This document shows positions 16,644 to 25,433 of a DNA stretch of 64,000 nucleotides, piece by piece. Position numbers and translations under genes: made by a program. Numbering within the stretch: position 1 is the stretch's first letter; each line of letters opens with the position of its first letter. The DNA lies in contig NZ_CP109430.1 in assembly GCF_036250735.1 (NCBI RefSeq), positions 6,758,001-6,822,000 of the forward strand, in the 5' to 3' direction. Under the pieces are notes generated by a model that did no database searches, was not told the DNA's origin, and was given only the letters and a program-made list of their open reading frames with translations. This DNA comes from Streptosporangium sp. NBC_01495. Its GTDB lineage: Bacteria; Actinomycetota; Actinomycetes; Streptosporangiales; Streptosporangiaceae.

Positions 16644-17324
16644 ATGGAAACAATCACTCGCTCCTCCGCGATCAGGGACGGACTGGGGGTGGGGATCGCC
16701 GTCGGGCTGTCGGGGGTGGCCTTCGGCGCCGCGGCGGTCACCGCGGGGCTCAGCGTCGCGCAGGCGTGCGTGCTGAGCCTGTTCGCCTTCACCGGCGCCT
16801 CGCAGTTCGCCCTGGTCGGCGTCGTCGCGGGCGGCGGCAACCTGGTCGCGGGCACGGCCGGCGCGATGCTGCTGGGCGCCCGCAACAGCCTGTACGGCCT
16901 CCGCATGGCCGGGGTGCTCGACATCCAGGGATGGCGTAGGCCGCTGACGGCCCAGGGGGTGATCGACGAGACGACGGCGGTCGCCCTGGCCCAGCCGGAC
17001 GAGGAGTCGGCCAGGACCGCGTTCCTGGTCACCTTCGCCAGCCTCTATCTGACCTGGAACGCCACCACCCTGGTCGGCGCGCTGGGCACCTCCTGGGTGG
17101 CCGACCCCTCGGTGTTCGGCCTGGACGCGGTCGGCCCCGTGGCATTCCTGGCCATCCTGTGGCCCCGGCTCACCGGGAGCGGCGCCGAGACCCGCGCGCT
17201 GCGCCTGATCGCGGGCGGCGGCGCGGCGGTCGCGCTGGCCGCGACCCCGTTCACCCCGCCGGGCGTGCCCGTGCTGCTCGCGTCCGTGGCCGTGCTCGCG
17301 GTGATCCTGAGGAGACCGAAGTGA
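16644..17324 (+). CDS. azlC: AzlC-family branched-chain amino acid exporter, large subunit
   Basis: 226 residues, strongly hydrophobic, with several membrane helices and the AzlC hallmarks FTGASQFALVG and GARNSLYGLRM near the N-terminal half. AzlC works with the small AzlD protein to export branched-chain or related amino acids and their analogues across the membrane. Only 23 bp separate it from the AraC gene. The GTG start of azlD overlaps its stop codon, so the pair is translationally coupled. Confidence 0.9.
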   Translation: METITRSSAIRDGLGVGIAVGLSGVAFGAAAVTAGLSVAQACVLSLFAFTGASQFALVGVVAGGGNLVAGTAGAMLLGARNSLYGLRMAGVLDIQGWRRPLTAQGVIDETTAVALAQPDEESARTAFLVTFASLYLTWNATTLVGALGTSWVADPSVFGLDAVGPVAFLAILWPRLTGSGAETRALRLIAGGGAAVALAATPFTPPGVPVLLASVAVLAVILRRPK

Positions 17325-17632
17325 CCATCTGGTGGGCCGTCGTCGTCACCTGCGTCGCCTGTTACGCGCTGAAGCTCGCCGGGCTGTCGGCGCCGCGCCG
17401 CATCCTCGACCACCCGGGGGTGCAGCGCTTCGCGACGCTGGTCCCGGTGGCCCTGCTGGCGGCGTTGATCGCGGTGCAGACCTTCGGTGAGGGACAGGGG
17501 CTGCACCTCGACTGGCCGCGTACCGCGGGGATGGGTGCCGCCGTCGTGGCACTGCTGCTGCGCGCCCCGTTCCTGGTGGTCCTCGCCGCGGCGGCCGTCG
17601 TCACCGCCGCGCTGCGCCACGTCCTGAGCTGA
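17321..17632 (+). CDS. azlD: AzlD-family exporter, small subunit
   Basis: 103 residues with about four hydrophobic segments, the usual size for AzlD. It retains the Leu/Pro-rich LSAPRRIL and the VPVALLAALIA segment seen in the family. It overlaps azlC by four bases. The last ~30 bases overlap the end of the convergent histidine kinase gene, so no separate terminator space exists between the two transcripts. Confidence 0.88.
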   Translation: MTIWWAVVVTCVACYALKLAGLSAPRRILDHPGVQRFATLVPVALLAALIAVQTFGEGQGLHLDWPRTAGMGAAVVALLLRAPFLVVLAAAAVVTAALRHVLS

Positions 17633-18743
17633 GGTCGCCCGTGCCGCGCGGGAACCGTACGCGGAAGGTGGCGCCGGCGCCGGGGCGGGAGATCACCGTG
17701 GCGTCGCCGCCGTGCGCGGCGGCGACGGCGGCGACGATGGACAGCCCGAGGCCCGCGCCCCCCTGGCGGGCGCCCTCGCGAGGGTGACCTGCCCGGTGGA
17801 AACGCTCGAAGACCAGGGCGCCCTGCTCCTCGGTGAGGCCCGGCCCCTCGTCGGCCACCTCGACCACGGCGTGCTCGTCGTCCACCCGGATCCTGACGAC
17901 CGCCGCGGTCCCCTCCGGGGTGTGGCTGAGCACGTTGGCCAGCAGGTTGCCGACGATCTGGCGGATCCTGGCGGCGTCGCCTGGCACCTCGACGGGTCCG
18001 TCGCACTCCAGCGACAGCGGCCTGAGCGGCTCGATGGCGAGGATGTCGGCCACCGCGTCGGCGGCGAGCGCGGTCAGCTCCACCGGGACGCGCTCCAGGG
18101 GACGGCCCTGGTCGAGGCGGGCCAGCAGCAGCATCTCGTCGACCAGGGAGCCCATCCGGGTGGCCTCGGCCTCGATCCTGCGCATGGCCTTGGCCAGGTC
18201 TTCCGGCCGGGTGTCCGCGCCGCGCCGGAACAGCTCGGCGTAGCCGCGGATGGAGGCGATCGGGGTGCGCAGCTCGTGGGAGGCGTCGGCGACGAAGCGG
18301 CGCAGCCGGTCCTCGGACGCCTCCCTCTCGCGGAACGCCTCCTCGATCTGGGTGAGCATCTGGTTGAGCGCGTGACCCAGGCGACCCACCTCCCCGGTGG
18401 CCGGCGCCGCCTCGATGCGGCGCTCCAGGTTGCCCTCGCCGATGGCCGCCGCGGTCTCGACGATGCGGTCCAGCGGGCGCAGCCCCCGGCGGATCAGGTG
18501 GGCGGCGAGCAGGGTCAGGCAGACGAGCGCGAACGCCGAGGAGCCGATCATGACCAGGGCGACGCGTTCGGTCAGCTCGTCGGAGGCGGCCACGAGCGCC
18601 TCGGGGGTGGTGAGGGCGAGCAGCCGGGCGCTGTTGTGGCCGCGCCAGTCCTGCAGCGCGCCGAACGTCGCCCCCGCCGCCGTCCCGAGCGCCAGGGCGA
18701 CCAGGCCCACGACGGTCAGCACTAGGCGGGTCCGCAGCGACAT
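17601..18743 (-). CDS. Two-component sensor histidine kinase (HAMP, HisKA, HATPase)
   Basis: 380 residues. Two membrane helices (about 7-28 and 62-83) enclose a short ~30-residue outer loop. A HAMP linker follows, then the H-box ADASHELRTPIASIRGY with phospho-acceptor His156. The ATP-binding domain shows NLLANVLSHTP (N box), VADEGPGL (G1) and GGAGLGLSIV (G2). The ATG is chosen because it overlaps the regulator's stop codon by one base (TGATG) and precedes the first helix. The short loop suggests sensing in or at the membrane. The divergent MMPL transporter is the likely target via the paired regulator. Confidence 0.93.
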   Translation of the reverse strand: MSLRTRLVLTVVGLVALALGTAAGATFGALQDWRGHNSARLLALTTPEALVAASDELTERVALVMIGSSAFALVCLTLLAAHLIRRGLRPLDRIVETAAAIGEGNLERRIEAAPATGEVGRLGHALNQMLTQIEEAFREREASEDRLRRFVADASHELRTPIASIRGYAELFRRGADTRPEDLAKAMRRIEAEATRMGSLVDEMLLLARLDQGRPLERVPVELTALAADAVADILAIEPLRPLSLECDGPVEVPGDAARIRQIVGNLLANVLSHTPEGTAAVVRIRVDDEHAVVEVADEGPGLTEEQGALVFERFHRAGHPREGARQGGAGLGLSIVAAVAAAHGGDATVISRPGAGATFRVRFPRGTGDLSSGRGAARR

Positions 18744-19429
18744 CAGTCTTCCCTCGGCAGGCGCAGGACGTATCCCACCCTGGGCACGGTGTGGATGAGC
18801 GGCGGGTGTGACGCGTCGACCTTGCGGCGCAGGTAGCTGATGTAGGTCTGCACGACCCCGTCGTTGCCGCCGAAGTCGTACTCCCACACGTAGTCGAGGA
18901 TCTGCCGCTTGGAGACGACCTTGCCCGCGTTGGCCGCCAGGAAGCGCAGCAGCTTGAACTCCGTCGGGGTGAGGTCGACGCGCCGGCCGTTGCGCCACAC
19001 CTCGTGGGCGTCCTCCTCGATGACCAGGTCGGCGAAGGTCACCCTGCCGCCCTCGGCGCCGGTCCGCCGGGTCCGGCGCAGCACGGCGCGGATCCTGGCG
19101 ATCAGCTCCTCCAGGCTGAACGGCTTGGTGACGTAGTCGTCACCTCCCACGGTCAGCCCGCCGATCTTGTCCTCGGTGGCGTCGAGGGCGGTGAGGAAGA
19201 CCACGGGCACCTCGGAGCCCGTGGACCTGATCCGGTGGCAGACCTCCGTGCCGAGCACGTCGGGCAGCATCACGTCCAGGACGATCAGGTCGGGTCCGAA
19301 GGTCTCGGCCAGCGACACCGCCGCGGCCCCCGTCCCGGCGATCGCCGTCTCGAACCCCTCGTAGCGAAGTGCGGTTGCGACGAGATCGGCGAGATAGGGC
19401 TCGTCATCTACGACCAGTATGCGGCTCAC
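18743..19429 (-). CDS. OmpR/PhoB-type response regulator
   Basis: 228 residues. The receiver domain has the acidic pair DD at 8-9, phospho-acceptor Asp52 in LIVLDVMLP, and the conserved Lys in KPFSLEEL. The C-terminal winged helix is of OmpR type (LTPTEFKLLRFLAANAGKVVSKRQIL, then VVQTYISYLRRKVD). The GTG at 19429 places the start directly before the first strand; a longer frame upstream adds unrelated residues. It is cotranscribed with the kinase gene. Inverted repeats in the 120-bp divergent spacer before the MMPL gene are candidate binding sites. Confidence 0.94.
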   Translation of the reverse strand: MSRILVVDDEPYLADLVATALRYEGFETAIAGTGAAAVSLAETFGPDLIVLDVMLPDVLGTEVCHRIRSTGSEVPVVFLTALDATEDKIGGLTVGGDDYVTKPFSLEELIARIRAVLRRTRRTGAEGGRVTFADLVIEEDAHEVWRNGRRVDLTPTEFKLLRFLAANAGKVVSKRQILDYVWEYDFGGNDGVVQTYISYLRRKVDASHPPLIHTVPRVGYVLRLPRED

Positions 19430-19446
19430 CCGACAAGTCTCACTCG

Positions 19447-19492
19447 GAAGATCTTCAAAAGACCATAGAAAACTCTGTGAAGAGTGATTCAC
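19447..19492. promoter_or_regulatory. Inverted repeats in the regulator/transporter spacer
   Basis: Three small dyads lie in the spacer: the perfect palindrome GAAGATCTTC at 19447-19456, ACTCT-GTGA-AGAGT at 19472-19485, and GTGA-T-TCAC at 19484-19492. Their place between a response regulator and a divergent transporter suggests operators, but OmpR-type regulators usually use direct repeats, so this is tentative. Confidence 0.3.
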
Positions 19493-19550
19493 ATGCCGCT
19501 CTAAGGGCGGGCACACAACCGTCGAAGATCATTTTGTTGCACTGGAGGCC

Positions 19551-21734
19551 ATGGAGAGAATCTCGGTTTTCGTACTGCGGCGCAAGGGACTGGTCGCCCT
19601 GCTGGCCGTGCTGGGATTCCTGGTGGGCATGGGCGCGACGCCGATCGCGATTCAGCGGCTCTCCGAGGAATACTCACACCCGGGAATGCCCGCTTTCGAT
19701 GCCAATCAGGAAATCGTCAGGATCTACGGGAATGGCGGCTATCAGCGACCATTCGTCCCAGTTGTCGTACTTCCCGAGGGAATGCGGGCCGAGGAGAGCA
19801 AGGAGATCCTCGGCCGCGCCTTCGCCGCCGTCTCCGCCGAGCTGCCCAAGGCCCGCGTGGTCTCCTACGCGAGCACCGGCGACCCCCGGCTGATCGGCAC
19901 CGACGGCCGGACCACGTTCGGGCTGGTCTTCCCCGGCACCTACTCCGACGGCAGCCCGCCGGGCGGCGGCCTCGGGGAGACCCCGGACGAGAGCCCGGTC
20001 ATCGTCAGGGCGATGACCCCGGCGCTGCCGGCGGGCACGAGCGTCCACGTCACGGGCCTGGACACCCTCGCGCCGAGCGTGGACGCGGGCGGCGTGGACG
20101 TGCCCGCCAAGATCGGTATCGGCGTGCTCGCCGCGGTGGCCGTCCTGCTGCTGGTGTTCCGCTCGGCGCTGGCCTTCGTACCGCTCCTCATCTCGGTCCT
20201 GTCCATCTTCCTGTCGTTCATCGTGATCCTGCTGCTGACGCTGGTGACGACCGTGCACGACGTGGCCCTCACCACGATGCCCCTGCTGGGCCTGGGCATC
20301 GCGGTCGACTACTCGCTGCTGCTGGTGGCCCGCTGGCGGGAGGAGCAGGCGGGCGGGCACCGCGGCGACGAGGCCGTGCACCGGGCCATGGCGGGCGCCG
20401 GGCGGGCGGTGCTGTTCAGCGGCGTGGCGGTCGCGGTCGGCCTGGTGACCATGGTGGTGCTGCCGGTGCCGTTCCTGCGCAGCCTCGGCCTCGCCGGGAT
20501 GATCATCGCGGCGATGAGCGTGGCCACCACGCTGACCGTGCTGCCGGTGCTGCTCGCCCTGGCCGGGCAGCGGCTCGACCGCAGGCGCGCCCGCGCGGGC
20601 CGGGACGAGGTCCCCTTCCATCGCGAGGCGCGGGCCGGACGGGCCTGGTCGGCGTGGGCCCGCGGCGTGGTGCGGATGCGCCTGCTCGCCACCCTGCTCG
20701 CCGGCGGGGTGCTGGTGGCGCTGACGGTGACCGCCCTGAACGTCAACCTCGGCCTGCCCGCGAGCGGGAACCTGCTGGCCACCGGCACCGGCCACGAGGG
20801 GCTGTCCGCGCTGCGCCAGGCGGGCGTCCCCGAGGGCTCGATCACCCCGTTCGACGTCCTGGTGACCGGCGACCCGGGCCGGGCCGCCGAACGGCTGAGG
20901 GGCGTGAAGGGCGTGTCCGCGGTGCTCGCCCCCGACGACCCGTCCTGGCGCCGCGAGGGCACCGCCGTCATCACGGTGCTCCCGATCTCGGAGAACGGCA
21001 CCGAGGCCGGCGAGGCGACCATCACCCGGGTGCGCGAGGCGGCACCGGCCACCGCGCGCGTCGGCGGCAACGCCGCGCAGAGCATGGACTTCCAGGAGCG
21101 CACCTACGGGGCGTTCCCCTGGATGCTCGGCCTGATCGCGCTGGTCACGTTCGTCATGCTGGCGCGGGCGTTCCGCTCGCTGCTGCTGCCGCTGAAGGCG
21201 ATCGTCCTCAACCTGCTCTCGCTGGGCGCGGTGATCGGCGCGATGGTGTTGCTGTGGCAGTTCGGCTGGGGGACCAGGGAACTGCTGGACATCCAGCCGA
21301 CCGGCTCGATCGGCGAGTTCGTGCCGCTCACCATCTTCGCCTTCCTGTACGGCCTGAGCATGGACTACGAGGTGTTCATCCTGGCCAGGATGCGCGAGGA
21401 GTACGACAGGTCCGGCAGCACGGAGCACGCGGTGATCGAGGGCGTGGGCCGCACCGGGCGGCTGGTCACCTCGGCGGCGCTGATCCTGTTCATCTCCTTC
21501 ACCGCGCTGGCCATGACCCCCGAGCTGGACGTGAAGGTGTTCGCCAGCGGCCTGGCCCTGGGCATCTTCCTGGACGCCACCCTCATCCGCGGCGTCCTGG
21601 TCCCGGCCGTGGTCGCGATGATGGGCCGATGGAACTGGTGGCTGCCCGCCTGGGCCGCGCGGCTGCTGCGGGTGGAGCCCTCGCCGCTACGGAGGGAGGA
21701 CCCAGAGCCCGCCCGGATCCCGGAACCGGTCTAG
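19551..21734 (+). CDS. MMPL/RND-family transporter
   Basis: 727 residues with the layout of MMPL proteins: one helix at 10-30, an outer loop, five helices beginning near IGIGVLAAVAVLLLVF, a cytoplasmic stretch, a second single helix, a second outer loop and a final five-helix bundle. Motifs include GLGIAVDYSLLLVARWREE and the matching GLSMDYEVFILARMREEYD, whose Asp-Tyr pairs carry the proton relay. Such proteins export lipids, siderophores or hydrophobic drugs. CTGGAGG precedes the ATG. It is divergent from the two-component system and probably under its control. The substrate is unknown. Confidence 0.93.
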   Translation: MERISVFVLRRKGLVALLAVLGFLVGMGATPIAIQRLSEEYSHPGMPAFDANQEIVRIYGNGGYQRPFVPVVVLPEGMRAEESKEILGRAFAAVSAELPKARVVSYASTGDPRLIGTDGRTTFGLVFPGTYSDGSPPGGGLGETPDESPVIVRAMTPALPAGTSVHVTGLDTLAPSVDAGGVDVPAKIGIGVLAAVAVLLLVFRSALAFVPLLISVLSIFLSFIVILLLTLVTTVHDVALTTMPLLGLGIAVDYSLLLVARWREEQAGGHRGDEAVHRAMAGAGRAVLFSGVAVAVGLVTMVVLPVPFLRSLGLAGMIIAAMSVATTLTVLPVLLALAGQRLDRRRARAGRDEVPFHREARAGRAWSAWARGVVRMRLLATLLAGGVLVALTVTALNVNLGLPASGNLLATGTGHEGLSALRQAGVPEGSITPFDVLVTGDPGRAAERLRGVKGVSAVLAPDDPSWRREGTAVITVLPISENGTEAGEATITRVREAAPATARVGGNAAQSMDFQERTYGAFPWMLGLIALVTFVMLARAFRSLLLPLKAIVLNLLSLGAVIGAMVLLWQFGWGTRELLDIQPTGSIGEFVPLTIFAFLYGLSMDYEVFILARMREEYDRSGSTEHAVIEGVGRTGRLVTSAALILFISFTALAMTPELDVKVFASGLALGIFLDATLIRGVLVPAVVAMMGRWNWWLPAWAARLLRVEPSPLRREDPEPARIPEPV

Positions 21735-21772
21735 GCCCCGCCAGGCCACCGGCCCGGAGTCCACCCGGCGGC

Positions 21773-21810
21773 GTGAACGGCCATCGCCCGGAACGGCGAT
21801 GGCCGTTCAC
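21773..21810. terminator. Perfect 16-bp hairpin after the MMPL gene
   Basis: GTGAACGGCCATCGCC at 21773-21788 pairs perfectly with 21795-21810 around a six-base loop. It lies 38 bp past the MMPL stop and probably ends that transcript, although no T-run follows. Its right arm ends in GGCCGTTCAC, the core of the repeats that follow. Confidence 0.6.
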
Positions 21811-22077
21811 GTCTCCCCTCCCCCGGCGGGACGACACCACCCACCCGGCGACGAACGGCAACGGCCGTTCACCCGTTTCCCCCCGGCCACCAGCAGGACG
21901 ACGCCACCGCGAAGAACAGCAACGGCCGTTCACCCGTTTCCCCCCGGCCACCGGCGGGACGGCACCACCGCGAAGAACGGCGGCGGCCGTTCACCCGCCC
22001 CCGGCCATCGACGGGACGACGCCACCGCGCGAAGAACGAGGAACGGCCACCGCCCCGGGGAGGCGGTGGCCGTTCAC
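21801..22077. repeat. 61-62 bp tandem repeat array
   Basis: The ten-base core GGCCGTTCAC occurs at 21801, 21863, 21924, 21985 and 22068, that is with spacings of 62, 61, 61 and 83. Between cores the units share CACCGCGAAGAAC and CGTTTCCCCCCGGCC-type segments with a few substitutions. Each unit contains a short dyad of GAACGGC with GCCGTTC. No coding frame is credible here. This accounts for the 386-bp gap between the MMPL gene and the polyketide operon. Confidence 0.8.
22041..22075. terminator. 14-bp hairpin facing the polyketide operon
   Basis: GAACGGCCACCGCC at 22041-22054 pairs perfectly with 22062-22075 across a seven-base loop. It lies about 45 bp beyond the KS-beta stop codon and so may end the minus-strand polyketide transcript. 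It resembles the hairpin at 21773-21810. Confidence 0.55.
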
Positions 22078-22120
22078 GTGTTTCCTTCTTCCGGGCCGTC
22101 GGACGGCTTTCCCCGGATCG

Positions 22121-23341
22121 TCAGACGGCGGTCAGCACCGCCGCGGAGTTGAAACCCCCGGAGCCGCGGGCCACGACCAGCGCGGACGAGAGCCCCTCCA
22201 CCCTCCTGGGCTCGGTGACCAGGTCCATCCCCTCGGGGGCGACGGTGCCGACGGTCGGCGGGAGCACCCCCTCGGCCAGGGCCAGGGCCGCCCAGGCGAG
22301 GTCGAGGGCCGCGCCCCCCGAGCACAGGCGGCCGGTCATCGTCTTGGGCACCGTCACCGGCACGCGGCGCTCCCCGAACACCTCCCGCAGCGCCGCCGCC
22401 TCGAGGGAGTCCCTGGTCACGTCCCCCGCCCCGTCGGCGAAGACCACGCCGACCTCGTCCGGGCCGAGCCCGGCGCGGGCGATCGCCTCGCGCATCGCCC
22501 TGGCGTACTGGCGGGGATCGGGGGCCGGGTCGCTCACGTGGTGGGCGTCGTGGGTGGAGGCGGTCCCGGCGATCTCGGCGTAGATCGTCGGGGCGACCCT
22601 GCCGAGGGCGCTGTGCCGGTCCTCCACGATGAGGATCGCGCCCCCCTCACCGGGAACGTGGCCGGCCGCGTCGGGCGCGAAGGGCCGGTAGGCGCGTACG
22701 GGGTCGGTCGCGCGGCTCACCGTCGCCTCACCGGCCTGGCAGGCCAGCGCGTACGGCGACAGCGGCGCCTCGGTGCCCCCGGTCACGACGACCTCGGTAC
22801 CCGCGCGGATCAGCCGTGCCGCCTCGGCCAGCGCGTCGATCGCCCCGGCCGCGTCCGCGACCAGCACCCCGCAGGCGCCCTTGACCCCGTGCCTGATGGA
22901 CAGCTGGCCGCTGCTCGCGGCGTAGAACCAGCCGATGGACTGGTAGGCGCTCACCGACCTCGGCCCCTCGCTCCACAGCGCCTGGATCTCCCGCTGGCCG
23001 AAGACGTTCCCGCCCGAGGCGGCTGCGGTCACCACCGACAGGTCGAACGGGTCCTCCCTCGCGGGGTCGAGGGCGGCGTCGGCCAGCGCGAGCCGGGTGG
23101 CGGCGAGGGCGAACCAGGTCCACCGGTCGGTCTGCACCAGCAGCCTGCTGTCGACGAACTCGCGCTCGTCGAAGCCGGTGACCTCCCCCGCCAGCCCGAT
23201 CGGCGACCCGGAGGCGTCGAACGACGTCACCGGGCCGATCCGGCTCCGCCCGGACAGGGATCCCTCCCAGTGCCCGGCCGCGCCGATCCCCGTCGGGGCG
23301 ACCACCCCGATCCCGGTGATCACCGCCCTGCGGTCGCTCAT
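22121..23341 (-). CDS. Type II polyketide ketosynthase beta subunit (chain length factor)
   Basis: 406 residues with a full ketosynthase fold but without its active site. Aligned to the neighbouring KS-alpha, the nucleophilic Cys is Ala164 (chain length factors usually have Gln), NAHGSGT becomes FADGAGD and the GHSLGA His is missing. Such subunits pair with KS-alpha and set polyketide chain length. The ATG overlaps the KS-alpha stop by four bases. It is the last gene of this operon and is followed by the hairpin and repeat region. Confidence 0.92.
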   Translation of the reverse strand: MSDRRAVITGIGVVAPTGIGAAGHWEGSLSGRSRIGPVTSFDASGSPIGLAGEVTGFDEREFVDSRLLVQTDRWTWFALAATRLALADAALDPAREDPFDLSVVTAAASGGNVFGQREIQALWSEGPRSVSAYQSIGWFYAASSGQLSIRHGVKGACGVLVADAAGAIDALAEAARLIRAGTEVVVTGGTEAPLSPYALACQAGEATVSRATDPVRAYRPFAPDAAGHVPGEGGAILIVEDRHSALGRVAPTIYAEIAGTASTHDAHHVSDPAPDPRQYARAMREAIARAGLGPDEVGVVFADGAGDVTRDSLEAAALREVFGERRVPVTVPKTMTGRLCSGGAALDLAWAALALAEGVLPPTVGTVAPEGMDLVTEPRRVEGLSSALVVARGSGGFNSAAVLTAV

Positions 23342-24600
23342 CGGACCGCCTCCGGGTCAGAGAAGATCATCGCGGACTGGAACCCGCCGAAGCCGCTGCC
23401 CGCCGAGAGCGCGTGCCTGGCGGTCACCTCGCGGGCGACCAGGGGCGTGTAGTCCAGGTCGCACTCGGGGTCGGGCACGGTCAGGTTGGCCGTGGGCGGG
23501 ACCACGCCCCGCTGCAGGACCAGGGCGCAGGCGGCCATCTCGATCGAGCCGATCGCGCCGAGCGAGTGGCCGATCACCGACTTGATCGAGCTGATCGGCA
23601 CCCGCCGGGCGTGGTCGCCGAGGCTCCGCTTGTAGGCGGACGTCTCGTGCAGGTCGTTCTGCTTGGTCCCCGACCCGTGGGCGTTGACGTAACCGATGTC
23701 CTCGGGGTTGAGCGCGGCCTGGTCGAGCGCGTGGCCGATGGCCCTGCCCAGTTCCAGGCCGTCGGGCCGCAGCCCGGTCATGTGGAAGGCGTTGGCCCGC
23801 GCGGCGTAGCCGGTGACCTCGCAGTAGACGCGGGCACCGCGCCGCCGGGCGTGCTCCAGCTCCTCCACCACCAGCACCGCCGCGCCCTCGCCGAGGACGA
23901 AACCCCTGCGCCCGGCGTCGAAGGGCCGCGAGGCCGTCTCGGGCTCGGCGTTGTCCGGGCTGGTGGCGCGGATGGCGTCGAAGCACGCCACGGTGATCGG
24001 GGAGATCGGCGCGTCCGCCGCCCCCGCGAGCATCATGTCCGCCTCGCCGTCCTGGATGAGCCGGTACGCCCGGCCGATGGCGTCGATGCCGGAGGTGCAG
24101 CCGGTCGAGACGACGGCGGCCGGGCCGTTCAGGCCGAACCTGACCGCCAGCTCGGCCGCCGCGCTGGAGGGCACCAGCGACTGGTAGAGGAACGGCTTGA
24201 GGTGGCGGTGGTCCACCTCCCAGTCCGTGCCGCGGTCGCTGGCGACCACGTACTCCTCCTCCAGGGTGATGGTGGCCCCGACCGCCGAGCCGAGGCTGAC
24301 CCCGGCCCGCTCGGGATCGGCCGCGCCGAGGTCGAGGCCGGAGTCGGCCAGCGCCTCGTCGGCGCCGGCCACGGCCAGCTGGACGAAGCGGTCCATGCGC
24401 CGGACCTCGCGCGGGGTGAGCCCGTGGGCGGCCGGGTCGAAGTCGACCTCGGCCGCGATCCGGGAGCGGAACGGGGACGGGTCGAAGGCGGTGATCCGGC
24501 GGACGGCCGGCTTGCCGTCCACGATCCGGTTCCAGAACTCCTCCCGGCCCACCCCGCCCGGGGCGATCACCCCGATGCCGGTGACGGCGACTCTTCTCAC
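23338..24600 (-). CDS. Type II polyketide ketosynthase alpha subunit
   Basis: 420 residues. The catalytic triad is intact: Cys168 in STGCTSG, His308 in NAHGSGTKQND and His345 in SVIGHSLGAIGS. With KS-beta and ACP it condenses malonyl units into an aromatic polyketide backbone. The set of neighbours resembles whiE/cur spore pigment loci, so a spore-wall pigment is the first guess. The GTG start overlaps the stop of the upstream cyclase gene as GTGA. Confidence 0.95.
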   Translation of the reverse strand: MRRVAVTGIGVIAPGGVGREEFWNRIVDGKPAVRRITAFDPSPFRSRIAAEVDFDPAAHGLTPREVRRMDRFVQLAVAGADEALADSGLDLGAADPERAGVSLGSAVGATITLEEEYVVASDRGTDWEVDHRHLKPFLYQSLVPSSAAAELAVRFGLNGPAAVVSTGCTSGIDAIGRAYRLIQDGEADMMLAGAADAPISPITVACFDAIRATSPDNAEPETASRPFDAGRRGFVLGEGAAVLVVEELEHARRRGARVYCEVTGYAARANAFHMTGLRPDGLELGRAIGHALDQAALNPEDIGYVNAHGSGTKQNDLHETSAYKRSLGDHARRVPISSIKSVIGHSLGAIGSIEMAACALVLQRGVVPPTANLTVPDPECDLDYTPLVAREVTARHALSAGSGFGGFQSAMIFSDPEAVR

Positions 24601-25433
24601 GTTCCCACCTTCCCGGGGTGGGGCTCGGTGTCCACGTGCCCGAGTTCGGGCCTCGGGGCGAGCGGGCTGAGCTGGAAGACCGCGAGCACGTCGTCCTCAC
24701 CGACGTTGGTGAGGCGGTGCCTGACCTCGCGGGGGATCAGCAGCGCCTGCTCGGCGCCGACGGTGAGCGGCTCGCCGTCGAGGTCCACCCTGAGCGTCCC
24801 GGTCGCGACGAACACGTACTCCTCGGAGTAGGGGTGGTAGTGCTCGGAGACACTCTCGCCGGGCGCCAGGCGCACGGCCCCGCAGAAGCCCGACGAGGAA
24901 CCGCAGGTCGCCGGGGAGACCAGGGTGCGCAGGTCGCCACCGCGCCTGGTGTTGGACGGCACGTCGTGGAAACCCACCACGCGCCGGCGGAGCCTCTCCA
25001 CCTTCTCCTTGATCAGCGACATCTGGGTCGCGGAGCCGGCGTTGATCCGGTCGGTCATCCCCCGGGTGTCGACCGGCGCACCGGGCCTCATGTGGAAGTC
25101 CTGCACCCAGCGCATGCGGGTGCGGTCGGGGCCGAGTTCCTCGTAGACCCAGGTGATGTTCATGAACTCGAAAGGCCCGGTCTCCACCCGGCGCGCCCTG
25201 GCCGTCCAGGTGTCGCGGTCCCAGGAGCGCTCCGACACCCAGGACCAGACGCGGTCCTGCTCGTCGGGGTGCATGGTGAGCCGGAAGGTCACCGAGTCGT
25301 CCGACTCGGTGAGGATCTCCACCTTCGCGTACTCGGAGAAGAGTTCCGGCCAGGCCCGGACGTCGTTCGTCCGGTCCCAGACGAATCCGATGGGCGCGTC
25401 GATCTCGATCGCGTTGTCGGTGTGTCCGATCAT
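24597..25433 (-). CDS. Fusion of SRPBCC aromatase/cyclase and cupin domain
   Basis: 278 residues. Residues 1 to about 145 are a START/SRPBCC polyketide cyclase (IEIDAPIGFVWDRTNDVRAWPELF, then MNITWVYEELGPDRTRMRWVQDF). Residues about 160-260 are a double-stranded beta-helix cupin with GESVSEHYHPYSEEYVFVATG and a later VRHRLTN, as in CurC/WhiE cupin proteins. In whiE-type loci these are two separate genes. The cyclase half would fold and aromatise the nascent chain; the cupin half may act in a further cyclisation. The ATG overlaps the ACP stop by four bases (ATGA), fixing the start. Confidence 0.85.
   Translation of the reverse strand: MIGHTDNAIEIDAPIGFVWDRTNDVRAWPELFSEYAKVEILTESDDSVTFRLTMHPDEQDRVWSWVSERSWDRDTWTARARRVETGPFEFMNITWVYEELGPDRTRMRWVQDFHMRPGAPVDTRGMTDRINAGSATQMSLIKEKVERLRRRVVGFHDVPSNTRRGGDLRTLVSPATCGSSSGFCGAVRLAPGESVSEHYHPYSEEYVFVATGTLRVDLDGEPLTVGAEQALLIPREVRHRLTNVGEDDVLAVFQLSPLAPRPELGHVDTEPHPGKVGT

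Noticed and set aside
21801..22077. CRISPR array
   Set aside because: The 61-62 bp units are themselves the repeats; there are no distinct unique spacers of constant length and no cas genes.
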